Positions 24,592 to 36,435 of a DNA stretch of 64,000 nucleotides are shown piece by piece. Below the pieces are notes generated by a model. The model was given only the letters and a program-made list of their open reading frames with translations, made no database searches and was not told the origin of the DNA. The position numbers and the translations under genes were made by a program. The first letter of the stretch is position 1. Every line of letters starts with the position of its first letter. Source of the stretch: Owenia fusiformis (Eukaryota > Annelida > Polychaeta > Sabellida > Oweniidae); assembly GCA_903813345.2 (NCBI GenBank), contig CAIIXF020000004.1:8513525-8577524 (forward strand), in the 5' to 3' direction.

Positions 24592-26540
24592 TGATTCTTT
24601 TATCACACTTTTTCAAAATGCTGTATTGTTGTTGTCTAGTGCATTTTTACAGATGCAATAGCAGATTATCGCAAGATCTGATTAGGTTTTGGGCATGCTG
24701 GGTAATAACTTGATAGACATTTTGAATTTTTGGTAAAGAAGTGCGATATTTATCTCATTGTGTCTTGATCATTTGTTCACCTGTTTCAGTTGTTTTCTTT
24801 ATCATGTGTTTGTCTTATGTTTATTACTTCATCCTTTGTTTACCTTTTTTTCTGTGTCCCTTAACCTTGTTTCATGGTACATTCACATTTGTGTGATCAT
24901 TTTGATGATAGTATACCTTGATTGACTTGTATTACTTGTTGAAGGTCCTTGCCTGTAATTAGATTACTTTGATATGTCTAATGAGGTCTGTGGCTTCATT
25001 AGGTACACATTCGCTATCCACTTAGGCATGGATATCATTTACTTTTTTTATAATTGGTCATACTTTGTTCATATTTTTTATTTTCATATTTTTTTTATAT
25101 TTTGTATTTCAAAGATTTTTCCAAGTCAGGTTTATGAATTTGTGTGACCTTCAAAATTTGCTTTTTCGTACATTAAATTCAAATATCGGGGCATTTGTGA
25201 GCACATTTTTTCAACTCAAATTGACCAATTTTTTTTCGAAATCATCTACAAGTTCTCAAAAGTTCCAATCTGACTATAGATTTGACCTTTAATGACATTC
25301 TCAAGGCCAAAAAAGATTTGACCTTCAATGACCTTCTCAAGATCAAAAAGGTATTTTTTCAACTTTCAAATTGACCAATTTATTTTTCAAAATCATCTAC
25401 AAGTTCTCAGAAATTCAAATCTGAGTTAAGATTGAACTCATAATATTTTGAGCAACTAGATGGTGACATCTTGTCGTGTTAATGCCTTGTTAAAAAATTT
25501 AAGAGTGGTTCAATCATGATAATTTTGGCCCGAAATCACTAGAAAGTCTCTCAAAATGATAAAACCTGCATGATTTTGAAAGTATTTTTGGCCAGCACCT
25601 TTCCCTCCAGAACTAGCACATGTTTATCAATTGTTGATAAAAAACATCCCATTCAAATAACATGGTCGCTGGAAAAAATCAGCTCTAAGGTCATTAACAC
25701 CAGGAGAGTTATCTCTGTTCTTGACAAATTCAGAAAAACTCATTAACAACGTTGGGGTGATTGCCTCTTTATTTATTGCCCGATTAGTTGATTGCTGGAA
25801 AGTGAATTATATTTTAGATGAACAGTTTTTTTCTGATTGATTTTTGTGATCACATTTAATAACGTCAATGTAGGGATATTTCCAAGCAGTCATGTGAAAA
25901 GGAGTGATAAGGCAGGGAGTAAAAAGTAAGGAACTATTTACTTTTAATTCATTTATTAAAAATATGAACATCCAAAGCAAAGGTTTCATGATAATACATC
26001 GGAAAATTGGAATTGACTAATTGTCAATGTTTTTAAATTTTACACCTGTGGCTTGCTATATTAACCTAACTAAAATTTGTATGGCTTTTTGTTTTTTATT
26101 TTATTTTATATTAAAGTTATTAGATACAGTGTCTTATAGATTATCACCTATTATTTAAATGATGTCAAATGCTCAAACTATAACGTGGTTAACATGCGTG
26201 TATGCAAGGTCTTCCTTTTGAGAAAGTTCACGTTGGTCCGAGGTTTAAACTGCATAATAAACACTGAAAGAGTCAATGAGTAACGATAAAAATAAACAAG
26301 CATATAGATAACATACTTAATTGTATAGAAATGCTAGAAAATCATGCAGTTCAGTCAAATTTTAGAGAGAAAATTCATAAAATGCGTACAATATTGTGAT
26401 GCTTCTTTTAATTGTATATTACATCATTGAAGTTTTTTATGGTAACGGTTGATATTTTTCTCAATAATTTTTTAATTGTAACATCAATGAAGTTTTCTAT
26501 AGTAACGGTTGCTATTTGTCTCATTGTTATGTAATAATTA
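24592..26540. other. Intergenic sequence, dispersed repeats only
   Basis: No supported gene. About 90 bp near 24690-24780 (GCATGCTGGGTAATAACTTG, CATTTTGAATTTTTGGTAAA) resembles 63037-63135. Near 25260-25340 the phrase 'GACCTTTAATGACATTCTCAAG' is repeated with variants. Open frames at 25065-25292 and 25807-25989 have no recognisable domain and skewed composition. Confidence 0.45.
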
Positions 26541-26574
26541 ATTATTTCAGTTTGATTCAAATATAATTTTATTT

Positions 26575-26608
26575 CTGAAGAAGTAGGATGGACATCCTAC
26601 GAAACGTC
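26575..26608 (+). ncRNA. Hammerhead-like core motif (retroelement tail?)
   Basis: CTGAAGA at 26575-26581 matches the hammerhead CUGANGA box. It is followed by a stem-loop AGTAGGAT-GGAC-ATCCTAC (7-bp perfect stem) and then GAAAC. In hammerhead ribozymes this is box 1, stem II and box 2 (established). I cannot find a convincing partner strand with a cleavage site for stems I and III, so activity is unproven. Very similar hairpins occur as conserved fossils in animal retroelements, including Penelope-like ones. Confidence 0.35.
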
Positions 26609-27138
26609 AAAAAGAAAAATAAATATCTCTGAGAAAGAAAATCAACAACTTTGTTAATAGTAATATTGTGATGGTTTTCAAGAAACGATCAGGTGTGCCG
26701 CATATTCCTGACAGGCTGTCATTCTAAATATAACATGTCATTGGACGCAGTTTTAAAGGTTAGATGGTGTAAGCATGTGAAAAAGATCTCATGAAAATGA
26801 TCCCATCGTTTTTTTAAATATATATACATTAGGAGGTTAATATCCAGATTTTCTTAGCTCATGTGGTGAGTTTTTGTTATCGCCCACTTGTCTTGTTTGT
26901 TACTACATGAACATGTAGAATTATGGTCCTCCATGGATTATTTCTTCCATTTGTTCTGTTTACTTTGCCCATTTAATATAAAGGTATACGGAATGTAATT
27001 GCGAAAATATTTGTAATTAGGTCCCTGGAAAAGCAAATTGAGAGAGGGACATTAATCCCCAGAGGTCAAAATATTACACACTCACGTACAGGTTCTCTTA
27101 AAACCCCTAACCTTCAGTCCCTATAGTCTGTGACACTT

Positions 27139-27169
27139 ACAGTAAAACCTGTCTAAACCAAACACCTCT
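27139..27169 (+). mobile_element. Solo end of the ACAGTAAAAC element
   Basis: ACAGTAAAACCTGTCTAAAC matches the right terminus (inverted) of the element at 13138-13320. The sequence is cut off after 'CACCTCT' by the hAT-like element that starts at 27170, so this older copy seems interrupted. No matching far end was found nearby. Confidence 0.4.
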
Positions 27170-27438
27170 CAGGGTTCTCACCAGGAAATTTTTAGACCCA
27201 GGATTTTTAGCGGTATCGTGACTACTTTTTTCGCGGTATCGTGACTACTTCTCCCCCGTGTGAGATCAGAGATATCCTATTAGTATTCTTTTCAACATAC
27301 TTCTTAAGCTTACCTTGCTATTGTCTCCCAATATTTATTTCTAAAAGATTTCTGCATGACTTCCTATTCCTTGTTTGTATCCAGTTTTATGTATTTTCTC
27401 AAGAGTTTTACCACTCTCCAGGAATAGTGAGAACCCTG
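27170..27438. mobile_element. hAT-like MITE, ~269 bp
   Basis: Terminal inverted repeats CAGGGTTCTCAC at the left and GTGAGAACCCTG at the right (12 bp). CCTCT lies at both borders but no clean 8-bp duplication is visible. CAGGG ends are common in hAT elements. Non-coding. Confidence 0.55.
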
Positions 27439-28539
27439 CCTCTGTACCAGCCAAAAGCATTTTATTAGGGTCTGAGGGAGTTGTGTATAGTGGGGATCGG
27501 GTCACAAGGGCTTTATGGCAAGACAAGTTTGATTTCTGATGCTTCAGATGGAGAACATCGATCTTGTCTAATCCAATCAATTCAGTTTTTTTTCATTTAT
27601 TTATTTATTTATTAATCCTATGAAAGTATGCACAAAAATGCAGCATAATAAATACCGATACACCAAAAGGCATTTATTGGAAATTATGGTTGATCACCAC
27701 CAAACTAAAATTATGAATCCTAGTCAGAGTATAATAAGTTTAACTATGTCCTAGGCTTCAGGGTATGATTTCGTTAACAGCAGACAATGTTTAAAGGGAA
27801 TGCGAAGTTTTGTCCCTTAAACTTGATAATAAGTTAGAATAAAGATATATCTTTCAATCCAACTTAGTTTTATTGTTCTATCATTATCCTTTTAATTGTT
27901 ATCGAGCCCCGGGTTTTGCATATGAACTGGACCACGGAGCTGCCATTTCAACCGTAAAGTGGTTCTTTACGACATTGTTATGACGTCATTGATGCCAGAT
28001 TGATGCCTTGGCATTCTAAAAATTTTGTGGCGCCATTTTTGAAACAAAAAATGAATGCCGAGTTGTTGCCATTCCAACCAGAGAAATCATTTCAAAGGAA
28101 CTAAAAGAATACGTATATACCACCAATAATAAAGAACGATTTCAATAGAATATTAACGCCGGCATTTTCGGAATTGCTTTTTACCTATCTAGACATGGAA
28201 TGCAGGTTAGATTTATTCTTTATTTACACTTGAAACAATCTGGGATTCGTGACTTTTTAACTTTTATTAGGTCTAGCGCTAAATGCGAACAGAGAATGCT
28301 AATTCTATCAGGCGAATGCAAACTATTAGAATAAAACATAATAAAATTAATTCAACCAACCCATCTTGAATTTCCAAGAATGCAATAGTTTAATTTGCTA
28401 GTCTCATTACAAAAATACGTGTTCGTACTTTAATATTCATTGCATTTATGTTTATCTTTAACACAGGTATTCAAAGAAATTAAAATTTTAAAATTAGATT
28501 TTAAAACCGTATTCAATTACTATCATGGATTCTTAGCCT

Positions 28540-29010
28540 CACGTTACATTTTTACGGGGACCGTACGGTCTATCATTTCTGTGGTAAGTAGGATTTCTAC
28601 GGTTGCCTAAGTATTTCTGCAGTCAGATAATTTAGCAGTCACATTTGCTAAGATAGCCGTACGGTTTATCTTGATTATGAGGAAAAACTACGATTCCCGT
28701 ATGGCTGGTAAATGATGACGCACGATCAGCGTAGGGTGGCCCTACGACGTGCGTAGTTTTTCTTGAAGGCATCCACAAGGGGTTCAGTTCGGAAAGGTCA
28801 ATTGAATTCCAAGCGCAGCCGCAAGTCGACCGTGAACCCGACGTACGGCCGTCGTGAGACCTACGGTTTGGCTGCTGCTTGTTGGTATCTATGGTGACCA
28901 CAGGAAAGAAAAAGTTATAACTCCGACTCTACGCCTTGTAAAAACTGGATATGTCGTGTACGTAGACAGCAAGGTGACCTCAAGTCGACTGTAGTTTCCC
29001 TATGTTTGCC
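28540..29010. other. CpG-dense patch inside the TTAA element
   Basis: Local base composition changes: CG dinucleotides and the pentamer CTACG/CGTAG recur many times. There are short palindromes such as ACCGTACGGT and GTAGGGTGGCCCTAC, and a hairpin GAAAAACTACG...CGTAGTTTTTC (28680-28764). The minus-strand frame at 28632-28901 is G/C-driven and shows no domain. This could be the internal promoter of the former transposon or an unmethylated regulatory region, both guesses. Confidence 0.4.
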
Positions 29011-30061
29011 GCAGAAATTTACTGATTTCAGGGAAATACGATCGACGTGTGGTCGCATTGAACAAATGTGACTGAAGCTTTTAAAGTTCCACTTATTTTC
29101 CGATATAGAAAAACAAAAGGTTGTATGCCATTACATTGAAAATCATTATTTCGAAAATACTGTAGAACTGTACTTACCACGGATGTTATATAATTAAATT
29201 CGAGCTCGAAATCAGGAATTGTTTTTAACAAAAAATAAACATACAATAAACTATTGGCGTACTATCAATACGGAAATTGCCTTATCGTCGTTGAAATGAA
29301 ATATCATACTACAATCGACCCCATCGTCTCCCCGCATCACTGAATGTTATGAGCTTTCTCTTGTCATGATCTAATGTGAAATACCATTGAATTTTGAAAA
29401 GCTTTTTTTGTCATATCGAATGTCGCTACGGTGATATGATGATTGAAATTGGTCGTTTAACAACTGAGAAAAATTAAACATTACGTATTATTCTTTGAAA
29501 ATATGACAGTGGCATGTCCTTGTAAAGCTTTTGCCAATCTTAATATTTAGGAGATTGACATTTGCGTATCATTTAGACGACATCGATTTTCGTTTTTTTG
29601 TTTGCGTTTTTCATCAGAATTTAAATGGCTAAACACTTTAGGGAGTTACTGTTTCATTGGATTACTACTTTTTGTTTTGTTTCTTTCATTCTCCAATATG
29701 CCCCTATTCATGCACCTATACATATTTGAAAAGAATACTACAGATTGAAGAAATCTACCATTTATGATTAGGTAAGAAAGCAATTGCGGCAGCGTGCCTA
29801 TTTGCCGACGTATACCTTAAGGTTAATAATGATGTGCCGTAAATGCTCATCAGCGCATTAATGAACATTTAGCATAGATTTTGATATTTTAAATGGTATG
29901 TCGTGTATTTACATAAATATAGTAAATGCAATTATTTGTTGGATGCGTTCAGCCGATGATATAACTTACATTTACTTATTTTTACAACAAATACGCCAAC
30001 ACATTAGCCACATTAATCTTAGTTAAATAAATCCCAATTGATGCACAGTAATGCATTTATG

Positions 30062-30135
30062 TACCCTTTGCATTCGTTTGACTTCACTTCTTAAAAGAGA
30101 GCTTCGTCTTCAGTTTAGACTCTGCACGCAGGGTA
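30062..30135 (-). mobile_element. Micro-MITE copy 2 (inverted)
   Basis: A 74-bp element running TACCCTTTGC...TGCACGCAGGGTA, the inverse complement of the copies at 6033 and 40572. It is flanked by a perfect 9-bp direct repeat GCATTTATG (30053-30061 and 30136-30144). It is nested inside the 27795-31782 element, so it inserted later. Confidence 0.85.
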
Positions 30136-31786
30136 GCATTTATGTGTAAATGCCATTTTGTATATTTTAATGCATTTACCTCATTTATTGGTAAAATATA
30201 CAAGAGAGCATTTACAGGATTTGAACAGATTTATCCTTTTTGACCCAGTGTTATCATTATATAAAATAATTCTAGTGGATATTTTTCAAGTGGAATATAA
30301 TGCGATGACTTCCGAATCGCGCAGCCGATATCTCATAAGTTTAGTGATTTTTCTACCTAGCCTATACTATATCACATTGGAGAAAATAAATACAAACATT
30401 TGAAAAATTACAACAATTCAATTGCTATGAAGAATATATTGAAACAACTTTTCCAAATATATGATATGATATGGACATGAACATGCGGCAACAATGTTAA
30501 AGTGCCCGATGAACTATAAAATGCGCATGCGTCCAGGTGTTGATAAACTATAAATAGCGAAAATCCAGGGTTTGTCACCACAAGGTAAGCCAGGACGTGT
30601 TGAGAGAACAGCTAGTGTTGATATTGAATTTATATGTAGCCAGATAAGTTTCCTTATTGAAATTACATATGGTTATTAGCAATACTTTGTAGGTGCTAAA
30701 TAATAAAATATTTAGAGTATATATGAGAGAAATTGGTCATTTCGAACCTGTTGAAAAGTTTGTGGCTCTCGGCTACACCGGGGAATTTACTTCCATGAGT
30801 ACGCACATAAATGTGGGGTTCCCCAAGAGGTACGCGACAAGTTGACCTGGCATCAAATGTGCGACTAAATGCTTCTATCGAGAAGATAAAATAACGAATA
30901 CGACAATAAGTTATTGCATGTGACAATCCCGAGCCTTCATCTCACTGAAGTATTTTGAAGTGAAAATAGGATTTTTGTTTTGATACATGGATTCAGATGA
31001 ACGTAACTTTATTCTGACAACTAATCAAAACTGAACAAAATTGATTGTACGTAACAGACAATTTATTGTTTTACAATGTTTTGATTGGCTAAACGAATGA
31101 AACCAACAAATTATGACATGTAAAATGACAATTTTGAAATGTAAAATTTAAAAGTGACAAACACAACCTCCCTATCTACTCTTTGGGAGCCCTAGTAAAT
31201 TAGTAATATGTACATGCAGCAGTGTTAGTGTACAGCTTATTATCACACTACTGGGCTTTGTATTCTAAAGCCTGTTGTTTGTAATAACACTGTTCACTCA
31301 ACGTATGTTTTGTGTGTGGGCAGTCAACGATAATCATTGTTTTATCCCGGTTATATGACCTCGGCAATTATAACAAAACCGTACTAAACGAAAAAAACGC
31401 AAATAAGAGAAAGCTTTCACACACATATAAAAAATGAACTAGTCTAATCCGCCAGTATAAACTCTGTGCTATACGTAGCCGGGTCAGGCGCACACTTTAA
31501 GCGGACAGAAATAGTTATAAAATATCAGTAAAATGTGTTCTATTTCTGCGATCCAAGTATGACGTGATTATATAGCGACATTTCCCAGGCATCAATTTTA
31601 AGGCATCAATGACGTCATTGATACATAACAATGGCGGCATCCGCAGCGATCCAGATATGGGTACTTTGAACTTGAATTATATGTTAGTTCAAACACGATA
31701 TGTCCCATGAGTGAGCTGAAGTGATAGATGATGGTTATAAGTAGCCAGTGTGTAAATTAGAACATGAAACTTCGCATTCCCTTTAA

Positions 31787-32900
31787 GTTACATATATGCA
31801 GTCCCTAATCAATTCCATTGCAATTAACATGAATTGATCATATAGTCTCTTTATTATGTATCACTATGTCATCTCATAACTGGAGATACATTAACTGTCC
31901 TACCTTGCAAAATTTCTCAAATAGTTCATACAATTTCTTTGCTTTTGGGTGAATTTTCATGATCACTGTGTGTAGAGATTGAGTTGATACTTTAGTTATA
32001 TTGATAAGATCTATACAACCCTTTTGCGTAATTTTGGGCTAATTTATACTCTGGAAATATATAATTGATGATAGGTAACTTTTTTGTAAGGGTTCCATTA
32101 CCACAGGTGTGCTTACTACATCATCAGAATATATGTCAGCTGTGGCTTCATCAAGTTGCGTGTAATTCACTAAAAACATGGTAACAGTCATGATTTTAAT
32201 TGGAAAATACAATGAAAAATAGTGGTTTAAATGGGAAATAAGTTACCTAGACATGCAGTGAACACTCTCAATTGTATGAAAATGCAAACATCTTGTGAAT
32301 TTTATTCAAATTTTTAAGAGAAAATTAGAGATAACATGAATTTCAAGTTGGAGACATTTAGGATCATATTTTACGGAGAGCAGGTGAGGTTACATGTAAA
32401 ACCATATAAGAATATATATATATAATATATATTTTTTAAAATTAAAATCAATGTAACATATTTACAGGTTGTAGTGGCTATGACCCCCAAGAGGGAGTAT
32501 TAGGTGCCACATAATGGTATTTACAATGATTTGTGAAATATTATGAGAAGTGTTCTTGTAATTGTCGTAAAGTATGATATTGTACATAATATGCTTGCAT
32601 GTTATATAAGTAAAAGATAAGGTAAATCCATCCTGAGTTACCTCAGGTGTTTTAAGTGGAAGTAGATGATATTTTATCCTGTAAATAATACTGATCTTTC
32701 TGTACCTTTCTGTTCCTTATATAACTATAAGAAAGGCATGTATCATGACACTTGAGAATCGATAAAAGATATAGCTATATATATATGATAACAAAGCTAT
32801 ACTCTGGGGAAAAAAACAAGAAATATTTATTCTTATGATAGTAGTTTTTCTTTACTGTAGTACGATAGGTTTCCTTACCATTGTAGCCTTTCAGTATGCA
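31787..32900. other. Intergenic sequence, no gene seen
   Basis: AT-rich, with TA-rich stretches near 32408-32435 and 32770-32790. Around 32272-32335 lies one copy of a dispersed ~55-bp sequence (TTGTATRRAAATGC...TTCAAATTTTAGAGAGAAA) also seen at 4829-4885, 26318-26385 and 38140-38200. Nothing else recognised. Confidence 0.45.
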
Positions 32901-32919
32901 AGGGTACCATGTTTAAACA

Positions 32920-33985
32920 TAAACCATGATACCATGGTATGCCATGGTTTACCATGGTCTATCATGATTGGCCATGAAATTACCATCAACTCTGACCATG
33001 GTGGCAATGATGTTTTTTTTGGTCAATTTTTGACCATGGTATACCATGGTATATCATGTTATACCATGTTTCATGGTATTTCATGTTCAAAGTTAACCAT
33101 CAAATGCCATGGTATTATCATGGTATTTCATTGCCATGTTCCTGACCATCATTTGCCATGGTATTACCATGGTATATCATGGTTGATTGCATTTCATGGC
33201 ATTTCATTGTAAGGTATGACAATCAAATACCATGGTATTTCAATGCCATGTTCCTGACTATAATTTATCATGGTATATCATGGTTGATGGCATTTCATTA
33301 TAAGATGTGACAATCAAATACCATGGTCATACCATGGTATTTCATTGCCATGTTCCTGACCATCATTTACCATGGTATTACCATTGTATATCATGGTTGA
33401 TGGTATTTCATTGTACGATGTGACAATCAAATGCCATGGTCATACCATGGTATTTTATTGTTATGTACCTGACCATCATTTACCATGGTATTACCATGGT
33501 ATATCATGGTTGATGACATTTCATGGCATTTCATTGTACCGTGTGACAATCAATAACCATGGTCATACCATGTCATTTCATTGCCAAAATCATAACTCTC
33601 ATTTATCATGGTTTTATCATTGCATTTCATGGTTGGTGGTATTTCATGGCATTTTATTGTCAAACCTGACCATCAAATACTATGGTCATACCATGGTATT
33701 TCATTGCCAAAATCATAACTATCATTTATCATGGCATATCATTGCATTTCGTGGTTGATTGTATTTCATAGCATTTCATTGTCAAACCTGACCATCAAAT
33801 ACCATGGTATTTCATTGCTAAAAAGAACTCTAAGAGAGTGTCAAGTCTAAAATTGGTCAGAGTTGAAATGGATCATGAAATGCAATGAAATACCACGTTT
33901 AACCATGAAATGCAATGAAATACAATGATTGATCATGATATGCAATGAAATGCAATGGTCTTTCTTGCAATGCAGTGAAATACAA
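32920..33985. repeat. CATGG-rich self-complementary satellite
   Basis: Tandem units of about 92-123 bp carrying GACAATCAAATACCATGG, TCATACCATGGTATTTCATT, GCCATGTTCCTGACCATCAT and TTTACCATGGTATTACCATGG. Almost every word is or nearly is its own inverse complement (CCATGG, ACCATGGT, ATGATACCAT). Open frames of 125 and 128 residues (H, G, I, S, W, Y rich) are artefacts of the repeat. Confidence 0.85.
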
Positions 33986-34289
33986 TGAAAGACCATGCTC
34001 AAAAAGTATTTTTACATGAAATATCTTTATTAATAAATGTTAATTAGATAACCAAATTATTATAATTAGTGATTCTGATATTCATCAAAATCACAACCTT
34101 ATATACTTTTGTTCATTTATTTAATAAATTAATTTCTATGATGAACAATTAAGTTAATAACCCTAGAAACAAAATTTTTTTGGTAAATAAATATGCTCTA
34201 CTTTTATTTGACTTTTGTCGGTAAAATAGGAGATAAACTTAATATTTTGTAAGTCCAACCTCCAGTCTTTGATTAAACATCTTGACTGT

Positions 34290-34580
34290 ACTTCATTGCA
34301 TTTGATGGTTAGCAACCATCATTGTATTTGATGGTTTGCATCCATCATTGCATTTGATGGCCTGCAACCATGAAATACTGCAAAATAACAGTATTTTTAA
34401 ATGCAAAATTTTAAGTATAGTGACCATGGTATACCATGGTAGATCATGGTAATTAAATGGCTCCACTGCATATCATGGTTGAATGTCTAGACCATGATAT
34501 CACTGCATTTGATGGTATTTGACCATGTAATACTGTGAAACGGTGGTATTTTTTAGATACAAAATTACATGTTAATTGAC
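34290..34580. repeat. Partial units related to the CATGG palindrome
   Basis: Repeats of 'CATTGCATTTGATGGT' with 'CAACCATCATTG', 'GAAATACTGCAAAATAACAG' and 'GACCATGGTATACCATGG'. These look like incomplete or older copies of the arms at 34581-34930. Confidence 0.7.
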
Positions 34581-34930
34581 CATGGTATACCATGGTATAT
34601 CATGATCGTTAAATGGCACCATTGCATTTCATGGTCGGGAGCGCTTTTTTAACATGGAGTTTCCCATTGAAAAAATACTGCCGTTTCACAGTATTTCATG
34701 GTCAGAAACCATCAAATGCAATGATATCATGATCAAGTTCTCGACCATGATATCATTGCATTTGATGGTTTCTTGACCATGATATCATTGCATTTGATGG
34801 TTTCTGACCACGAAATACTGCGAAACGGCAGTATTTTTTCAATGGAAAACTCCATGTTAAAAACACGCTGTTAACCATGAAATGTAATGGTGCCATTTAA
34901 CGATCATGATCGGCCATGGTAATACCATGG
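34581..34930. repeat. Near-perfect palindrome, ~350 bp
   Basis: The left arm (34581 to about 34740) runs CCATGGTATACCATGG, ATCGTTAAATGGCACCATTG, AACATGGAGTTTCCCATTG, ACTGCCGTTTCACAGTATTT, CAGAAACCATCAAATGCAAT. The right arm (about 34780-34930) is its inverse complement with few mismatches. The centre has a short duplication of the arm sequence. In single-stranded form it would fold into a hairpin of about 150 bp. No coding sequence. Confidence 0.9.
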
Positions 34931-35009
34931 TATTTCATTGCATTTCATGGCCATATACCATGGCCATACCATGGTATACCATGGTATGGCCATGGTCCAT
35001 TTCAACATG

Positions 35010-36380
35010 GTAGGGTTTCCTTGCCATGAAGGTGGATCCAATCATTCTGATACTCAGACCATCTCTGGCAATGCACAAGGATTGATAGAAAGGAAACTCA
35101 GAGAAGGCTGTGATATCTCACGATGAGGTGGAAAAGGCTTTCCTGAATGCAGAATAGAAAGTAGCCTTTTATATTTGAAAGTTATATGTTTCTCCACCAT
35201 CATCATTTTCCAAAATCACAATATATCATAGCTACCATGTTATCATGCCTGTCGCTTCGATAGCTTTAACAAAGCAAGCAGAAATAAATAATCGCGTAAT
35301 TATGTGGTGTCCTGGCAATAAATTATTAAAAACATTAATCTTACAACAATAGGCTACATTTTTTTGTAAATCTGAAGTTTCTTGAAGGTTAAATCGACAT
35401 CTTGGATTCCTGAAGGGAGGTTTGTCATTCCCATGATTCTTTGCCAATGTTTGAGAGTAATTATTCTGATTTGTCAATAGATGCTCTATTGTCTTGTATT
35501 TTCTGGTAGAGAATGAAGGTTGAATATTCTACAGAATTATTTGACCAAATTATGATATAATAAGAATAAGAACGTAATCTTATTTTATTTCTTTTTCTTT
35601 GGAATATTTTTACAGTAATTTCTTTTGTTGGATGTTCGTTTGGCCCTTATAGGGTATTACTCATTCTGATACTCATAGCATTTTTCTGTTTCACCTGAAA
35701 CATGCTCTGATATAATGAGGCATATTCTGTGATCTGAGCACATCAGATGGGAAATGTTATATCTGTCAATAAGTGTGATAGTTATCATGTAATCATTTAT
35801 CTTAATGACAATACATTACATAATAGGCATTGCATTTAACAGCAGATATTAGAGCAGGCACAGTTACACAAGTTTTTTTGTTTTTTTTATTTATTTATTA
35901 TTATTCATTAAGTATTGCATTACATGATTATAGTTATATGCCCCAATTAGATGAAATATGAGTTGGGATGAAGATCTCAAAAATCCTCAATTTCTGGCTC
36001 TCCTGTATCGCCAAATCAAGCTCATTATATCATTGCATCTCAGGACTGAGAAGAAATGAGACGTTGGTGTTTATCATGATGGGTATTACTCATTAGTACA
36101 AATAAATCCTATTATATATAAGTACAGTGAATATATTCAGTCTATTTCATCAAGTGATATAGCATCTTCTCGAGGGTAGACCCTGCAGCCTCTAGTATGT
36201 GGAAAACACCAGATACTCTCAATTTGCATGTATTCATAATTCATATATCAACCATTCATAGTTTGCTGACAAAATATATAAATGTATTTGTTTTTTGGCC
36301 CACCTGTAAGTAATAATATAAATATGTGGTACGAGTAAATAGAATAAAATCAAAGTTAATTATTTGTTTTTATGTATTTT
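35010..36380. other. Upstream flank of FAM43, no coding exon seen
   Basis: AT-rich sequence with the repeat segment at 36026-36095 shared with 7319-7385. Near 35628-35660 'GGATGTTCGTTTGGCCCTTATAGGG' resembles 53536-53562 in the retroelement tail of the minus-strand gene. The first, non-coding exon of FAM43 must lie somewhere upstream of 36380, but I cannot place it. Confidence 0.45.
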
Positions 36381-36383
36381 CAG

Positions 36384-36435
36384 GTTGATAAGTAAAGCAA
36401 CACACATATAAAACAGACCCCTTCTACCAGTCAAC
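36384..36435 (+). other. FAM43: 5' UTR part of the FAM43 coding exon
   Basis: TTATGTATTTTCAG ending at 36383 is a strong polypyrimidine/AG acceptor. The exon would start GTTGATAAG and reach the ATG 52 bases later. ATG context is AACATGA (A at -3). The presence of an acceptor implies at least one upstream non-coding exon. Confidence 0.6.

Larger units (their letters stand above)
27795..31782. mobile_element. 4-kb long-TIR element with TTAA target duplication
   Basis: The element starts AGGGAATGCGAAGTTT and ends with the exact inverse complement. TTAA lies immediately outside both ends (27791-27794 and 31783-31786). The inverted similarity continues, diverged, for a few hundred bases: ATTGTTATGACGTCATTGAT near 27975 is matched inverted near 31605-31625. 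Both arms hold the palindrome TGACGTCA. A TTAA duplication is seen in piggyBac and Kolobok elements; the AGGG ends argue against classic piggyBac (CCC ends). No transposase frame remains. The interior has a CpG-rich patch and a nested micro-MITE. Confidence 0.7.

Noticed and set aside
28632-28901. 89-residue minus-strand frame in the CpG-rich patch
   Set aside because: Explained by GC-rich composition that lacks stop codons; no domain, no splice partners, and it lies within a transposon.
32835-33758. 125- and 128-residue frames rich in H, G, I, S
   Set aside because: Translations of the CATGG satellite; residues repeat with the DNA period and no domain is visible.
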